Shown here one piece after another: positions 60,360 to 64,000 of a DNA stretch of 64,000 nt. A program made the translations under genes and the position numbers. Each line of letters starts with the position of its first letter. Position 1 is the stretch's first letter. The stretch lies in assembly GCA_964500805.1 (NCBI GenBank), contig CAZCQH010000022.1, positions 1 to 64,000 on the forward strand, written 5' to 3'. Source of the DNA: Ga0077555 sp964500805 (GTDB lineage Bacteria; Pseudomonadota; Alphaproteobacteria; Rhizobiales; Hyphomicrobiaceae). Under the pieces are notes generated by a model, which had not been told where the DNA came from, ran no database searches, and saw only the letters and a program-made list of their open reading frames with translations.

Positions 60360-60547
60360 GGGCGGCACCTTGGCTCTGTGCTGATGAGAGGACGCGCAGC
60401 GTATTGCGACACTTGACCAGCATAGCGCAGCTTTGCCGCCATCGGCTACGCTGCTTCCATCCGGGCTTTGGTTCAGCTGCCTGTGACTGCTGGCGGCGAT
60501 CGGACAAGGCTGACCACTGATGAGATCGAAAGGGACGATTGATCGCG

Positions 60548-61606
60548 ATGACGGCACGTCCAGAAGCGATGCAGGCAGTGGCGCGGCTTTATCACGCCTA
60601 CATGACCGGCCTGATGCTGACGCTCGTCGCGCGGCGAAGCGCGGCGGATGCAGCCGAGTGGGTTTTCCGAGTGTTCCGGCACCAGCATCATGAGAAGTTT
60701 CTCCCGAGCTTCGAAAAGCTGGGGCTTCGCGGCATGCCGGATGCGGTGGCGTGCGCGGCCTATCACTACCTCTCGAACAGCATCGGCGGCGTGTCGGTCG
60801 AGTTCATGCGGGAGAGTGACAGGAAAGCTTGGGTGCGCTTCGTCCCGCCGCGCTGGATCTATCCTGGCGCTGCGATCTGCGGCATCCCAAGCGAGGTCTC
60901 ACGGGCGATGCTTCGCGGCTGGTACGCGCAGAACGGCGTCTCGCTCGGCAATCCGCGACTGGGTTTCGTGTGCACGGCGCAAACCACGGACGGCCAGCAC
61001 GGCCTAGCCGGTTATTTCCTCGAGCACGACCGCGAGCTGACGCCGGAGGAGCGTTTGCAGTTCCGCCCGGGCGAGCTGCCGCCCCCGTTCGATCCGGCGG
61101 CCGCGCCGAAACTCCCGGCAGCCGAGTGGCCGCCGGAGCGGCTTGCGAAAGCCGAGCGCAACTACACGATGGAGTATATCCGCAGCGGTCTGCCGCGCCT
61201 CGTCGAGCTGTTCGGTCCCGCCGAGGCGTCCCATCTCGGCCGCATAACGGGACAGCTCATCGGCGCCCAGCTTTATCGCGAGACAGCCGCTCTGCTCGGC
61301 GTATCGGCAGACAGCGCCGACGCGTTCGCGCACTGGATGGCCGGCATTGCGGAAGGCGAAGGCGACGGAGCATCCACTGAGATAACGTCGCCAAATGTTG
61401 TGCTGGTGCGGCGCGAGGGCTGGCGCCTGATGCGTGGCCTTGGGTCCTTGTCGCCGGCGATATTTGAAGCGTGGAACGGCCTCTTCGAGGGGGCGCTCGC
61501 CGTGCACAACAGGTTCCTCAGGCTTGAGGCTCGAGAGCGCCTTGATTACGGCGATCCGGCGTTCGTTTGGGCGGTCCGCAAAATACAGGCGCGGGCCGAC
61601 GATTGA
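60548..61606 (+). CDS. uncharacterised protein, possibly ATC-hydrolase-like
   Basis: A 352-residue soluble protein, largely helical. Notable stretches are PDAVACAAYHYLSNSIGGVSVEFMRESDRKAWVRFVPPRW and a Cys-containing EVSRAMLRGWYAQNG followed by LGFVCTAQTTDGQHGLAGYF. This block is reminiscent of the L-2-amino-thiazoline-4-carboxylate hydrolase family, but I cannot confirm it by eye. ATG 60548 is chosen; a TTG three codons earlier is possible. The DUF2322 gene follows at 63 bp; the NTF2 gene is divergent. Confidence 0.7.
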   Translation: MTARPEAMQAVARLYHAYMTGLMLTLVARRSAADAAEWVFRVFRHQHHEKFLPSFEKLGLRGMPDAVACAAYHYLSNSIGGVSVEFMRESDRKAWVRFVPPRWIYPGAAICGIPSEVSRAMLRGWYAQNGVSLGNPRLGFVCTAQTTDGQHGLAGYFLEHDRELTPEERLQFRPGELPPPFDPAAAPKLPAAEWPPERLAKAERNYTMEYIRSGLPRLVELFGPAEASHLGRITGQLIGAQLYRETAALLGVSADSADAFAHWMAGIAEGEGDGASTEITSPNVVLVRREGWRLMRGLGSLSPAIFEAWNGLFEGALAVHNRFLRLEARERLDYGDPAFVWAVRKIQARADD

Positions 61607-61669
61607 AGAATGGCGGCGACGCGATAAAGTCGCGCAATCAGCACGCCACACCAAATTCGGGGATCGGAT

Positions 61670-61987
61670 ATGGCCTTTGCCGACACTCTCAAAACGCTTC
61701 CGAGCGTCGCGACGCTCGCTGCGCTCCAATTGATCGATCAGGCCACTGGCGCCGTAGTCTCAACGATCGAGCATAAGCCGGGCCAGATCGGCTCGCTGGC
61801 CGTCTACAATCATCTCGCGCAGAAGTTCGGCGCGATCACGCCCGAGGCAGCAGCCCACGGCCTCGAGCTCTATGGTGAGCACACCGTCGACGCGCGCGCC
61901 AATCCCGGCAAACATCCCAACGTCGATCGCCTCATCGCGCTGATTGCAGGTGGCAAGACACTCGATGTGAAACGAATCGAGAAGTAG
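61670..61987 (+). CDS. DUF2322 family protein
   Basis: A 105-residue small protein. The pattern FADTLKTLPSVATLAALQLID, VVSTIEHKPGQIGSLAVYNHLAQKFG, LELYGEHTVDARANPGKHPNVDRL is the DUF2322 family signature. Function unknown. Probably co-transcribed with the gene ending 63 bp upstream; convergent with the ThDP enzyme gene. Confidence 0.85.
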   Translation: MAFADTLKTLPSVATLAALQLIDQATGAVVSTIEHKPGQIGSLAVYNHLAQKFGAITPEAAAHGLELYGEHTVDARANPGKHPNVDRLIALIAGGKTLDVKRIEK

Positions 61988-62066
61988 GGTCAGCGCTGCA
62001 GCCTCAAGAAAAGGTCGGGTGCCTGGCTATCGCCTGGTACCCGACACCGGCGCACACGAAACCCCG

Positions 62067-63719
62067 TCACATCCCGGCACGCAATATCGGCGAAGCGATC
62101 GACTCGGACATGATGTTGACGCACGCGGGCTTGCCCGACGCGGCAGCCGCAAGCGCCCGCTCCACAGCGGGAACGAGCTGGTCGATGCGCTCCACCAGCT
62201 CGCCGTGGCCACCGAGCGCGACAACCACCTGATCATAGCGTGTCGGCAGCAGATCGCAGCCGTGCATGCGGTCTGCGCCGTAGTCGCGACGTTGGATCTG
62301 GCTTTCCGCGTTCCAGCAGGCGTCGTTGCCGAGAATGGCGACAAACGGCAGCCTGTGGCGCACGGCCGTGTCGAACTCTGCCATATGAAAGCCGAAGGTG
62401 CCGTCGCCCATCACTGCAATCACGGGTGCACGGCTCTCGGCGCGGCGCGATGCAACGGCCATCGGAATCGATGAGCCGATGGAGCCGGCCACCGAGTTGA
62501 TCATGCGACGATTGACCGGCAGCAAGCTTTGCGCCCATTGCGCAAACTCCCCGCCGTCGCAAATGAGCACCGTCTCGGGGTCCCGTTCGACGATCGGACG
62601 CAGCGCCCGAAAAACCTCCGCGGCGTGTAGCCTGCCCGCTGTCTTTGATTTGAGATCGGCCCAGGACGCCGGACGGTTGTCGAGCAGCGCCCGCGCCTCC
62701 TTGAGCCACGCATCTGAGCGCTTCTTTGCGCCCGCCGCCCGCTGCACGAGCGTTTCGCCGGCAGGTCGTATGTCCGCAACGGTTCCGATGACGAGAGCCG
62801 AGCCCTTCTCCTTCGCAGCACGTTCGACGAGGCGGCCGTCCGGATCGATGGAGATGACGCGCACGTTCGGATCAAAAGCTGGGCCCTTCGCCCATTTGAT
62901 GGTGAAGTCGAGCGCCTTGCCCAGCAGCACGACGAGGTCGGCGCGTTTCACGACATCGCTGAACGCGCCGAGCGTTGCGTCGTTGGCGCCCCGCGGGCTC
63001 TCGATGATGGCCGTCGGCGCACCGGTGGCGGCTTCGATGCGGGCGAGCAGCGCGCGGCCGTCACGCGATGAGAGCGCCGGGCCGGCGAGGACGACGGGGC
63101 GTTGCGCCTCGGCAATTGCCGCGAGCACCGCGTCGGCAATGGCCGGTGCCAGGGCAACGGGCTGCGGGTTCGCTTTGCCCGCGTCAGGCCAGCGGATGGC
63201 GTTCTGCTCCACCGTCTCGTCGAGCAGATCGGACGGAAGGCTCAGGTGCACGGGGCCCGGTCGGCCGGAAGCCGCGATCCGCATCGCCTCGGCCAGATCC
63301 TCGCCGAGCGATGCTGCGCTGGTGGCCATCCACGACGCCTTCGAGACTGGCTCCGCCATATCGGCCTGGCGGATTTCCTGAAAGCCGCCGCGGCCGAGCT
63401 CCCACGTCGCCGCATGCCCGGAGAGCAGCACCATCGGGCTCTCGGCCGAAAGCGCGGTGAACAGCGCGCCAACTGCGTTGGCATGCCCAGGACCGCCGGT
63501 CACCATCGCAATGCCGGGCTCGCCCGTGAGGCGTCCCCACGCGTCGGCCATGTGCACGGCGGACGCCTCGTGGCGCACGTGTATGAGCTCGAGCTTCGTC
63601 TCGATGGCGGCATCGAAGATCGACATGATGTGATTGCCCGAGAGCGTGAAGATCGGGCGAGGCCCGAGGCGCGCGAGGCTTTGGGCGACGATGTCCGCGC
63701 CGCGGAGCTTGGTGGTCAT
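62067..63719 (-). CDS. thiamine pyrophosphate-dependent enzyme (acetolactate synthase/oxalyl-CoA decarboxylase-like)
   Basis: A 550-residue three-domain ThDP enzyme. N-terminal PYR domain with the catalytic Glu in HVRHEASAVHMADAWGRLTGEPGIAMVTGGPG, a central domain (about 195-330), and the C-terminal PP domain with the ThDP/Mg motif GDGTFGFHMAE...NDACWN (GDG-N26-NN type). Decarboxylation or carboligation of a 2-oxo acid is expected; candidates include acetolactate synthase-like catabolic enzymes. ATG 63719 (MTTKLRGADI) is chosen. No regulatory small subunit nearby, arguing against anabolic IlvB. Confidence 0.9.
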   Translation of the reverse strand: MTTKLRGADIVAQSLARLGPRPIFTLSGNHIMSIFDAAIETKLELIHVRHEASAVHMADAWGRLTGEPGIAMVTGGPGHANAVGALFTALSAESPMVLLSGHAATWELGRGGFQEIRQADMAEPVSKASWMATSAASLGEDLAEAMRIAASGRPGPVHLSLPSDLLDETVEQNAIRWPDAGKANPQPVALAPAIADAVLAAIAEAQRPVVLAGPALSSRDGRALLARIEAATGAPTAIIESPRGANDATLGAFSDVVKRADLVVLLGKALDFTIKWAKGPAFDPNVRVISIDPDGRLVERAAKEKGSALVIGTVADIRPAGETLVQRAAGAKKRSDAWLKEARALLDNRPASWADLKSKTAGRLHAAEVFRALRPIVERDPETVLICDGGEFAQWAQSLLPVNRRMINSVAGSIGSSIPMAVASRRAESRAPVIAVMGDGTFGFHMAEFDTAVRHRLPFVAILGNDACWNAESQIQRRDYGADRMHGCDLLPTRYDQVVVALGGHGELVERIDQLVPAVERALAAAASGKPACVNIMSESIASPILRAGM

Positions 63720-63972
63720 ATGTAGTTCCCCGATGTCAGCGATCTGGAGCGAGCCAGCCTGAAGTGATGACCGACACAATGCCGGGACCCGATCCGCAGG
63801 TCCATACTCCGGATGCGCAGAGGTTATTGCGTGTGGTGCAAGCGTAAGCGAACCGCGTGAAGCGCGAGTCTTGGGGGGGCAGACTGGTCAGACTCCGCAG
63901 CGCCCGACCCCGCAGCCGCCCACCGCGCTCGATTGCGCTTGGAACCGAGGTAATACCCGTTGGAAAAATCAA

Positions 63973-63995
63973 AACGGCCGGTGGTGCCGGCCGTT
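63973..63995 (-). terminator. Rho-independent terminator, minus strand
   Basis: AACGGCCGG (63973-63981) pairs with CCGGCCGTT (63987-63995) around a five-base loop. Read on the minus strand the stem is followed by TTTTGATTTTT, so it ends a gene entering from beyond the right edge. Confidence 0.75.
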
Positions 63996-64000
63996 ACCGC

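Noticed and set aside
1..64000. tRNA, rRNA, CRISPR arrays, insertion sequences
   Set aside because: Scanning both strands by eye I found no T-loop/acceptor pattern, rRNA signature, regular spaced repeat or transposase motif; a formal search could still find a divergent tRNA.

Overview
This 64 kb window is high-GC chromosomal DNA, densely coding on both strands. It reads as an alphaproteobacterium, most likely of the order Hyphomicrobiales (Rhizobiales). The evidence is a class I lysyl-tRNA synthetase, the neighbouring NDUFA12-type complex I subunit and DUF2155 genes, a GcrA-type cell-cycle protein, a perfect CtrA box (TTAA-N7-TTAAC), an alphaproteobacterial LexA box (GTTC-N7-GTTC), and many catabolic SDR, Bug, TRAP and amidohydrolase genes. 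The genus cannot be fixed from sequence alone. I found no tRNA, rRNA, CRISPR array, transposase or integrase.

Layout. 1-9 kb: acyl-CoA dehydrogenase, a 43-residue histone-like basic protein behind the CtrA box, lysK, a higBA toxin-antitoxin pair whose antitoxin carries two extra C-terminal repeats, an SDR, an SPFH (HflC/K-like) protein, a 2OG-Fe dioxygenase, and a LysR regulator divergent from a tiny ORF. 9-16 kb: DedA/YqaA, dsbB, a 1.1 kb stretch with no convincing gene that begins with a DnaA box and a LexA box and is full of GCGTC on one strand only, proA, the DUF2182/DUF1326 pair, and an amidase overlapping a TerB-DnaJ protein. 16-26 kb: DUF2147, a surface beta-barrel candidate, two RNA/SAM methyltransferases, SDR, NIPSNAP, metC-like, a secreted five-repeat miniprotein, uup and uppP.

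26-35 kb: a convergent intergenic region with an rRNA-leader-like boxA and four perfect hairpins, then catabolic genes (HpaB-type flavin monooxygenase, 4-OT tautomerase, SMP-30 lactonase, SDR, M20 peptidase), an N-terminally truncated GcrA homologue, NDUFA12, DUF2155 and a fused TRAP permease. 35-48 kb: a very long AsmA protein, speD-speE (spermidine synthesis from decarboxylated SAM), a DapA-like protein lacking key catalytic residues, a RidA/membrane/SDR operon, a PRC-barrel protein, a small gene apparently frameshifted in a GA repeat, an amidohydrolase, a YdcF protein and a lipoprotein.

48-64 kb is a catabolic or accessory block: a large alpha/beta hydrolase, two gamma-glutamyltransferase-like Ntn hydrolases, a Cys-nucleophile alpha/beta hydrolase, a DsbA-like oxidoreductase, an MFS transporter, an operon NTF2-GGT-Bug-MlrC, a DUF2322 protein and a ThDP-dependent enzyme. 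The GGT, periplasmic Bug binding protein and M81 (MlrC) peptidase in one operon suggest uptake and hydrolysis of an amide or peptide-like compound; the substrate is unknown.
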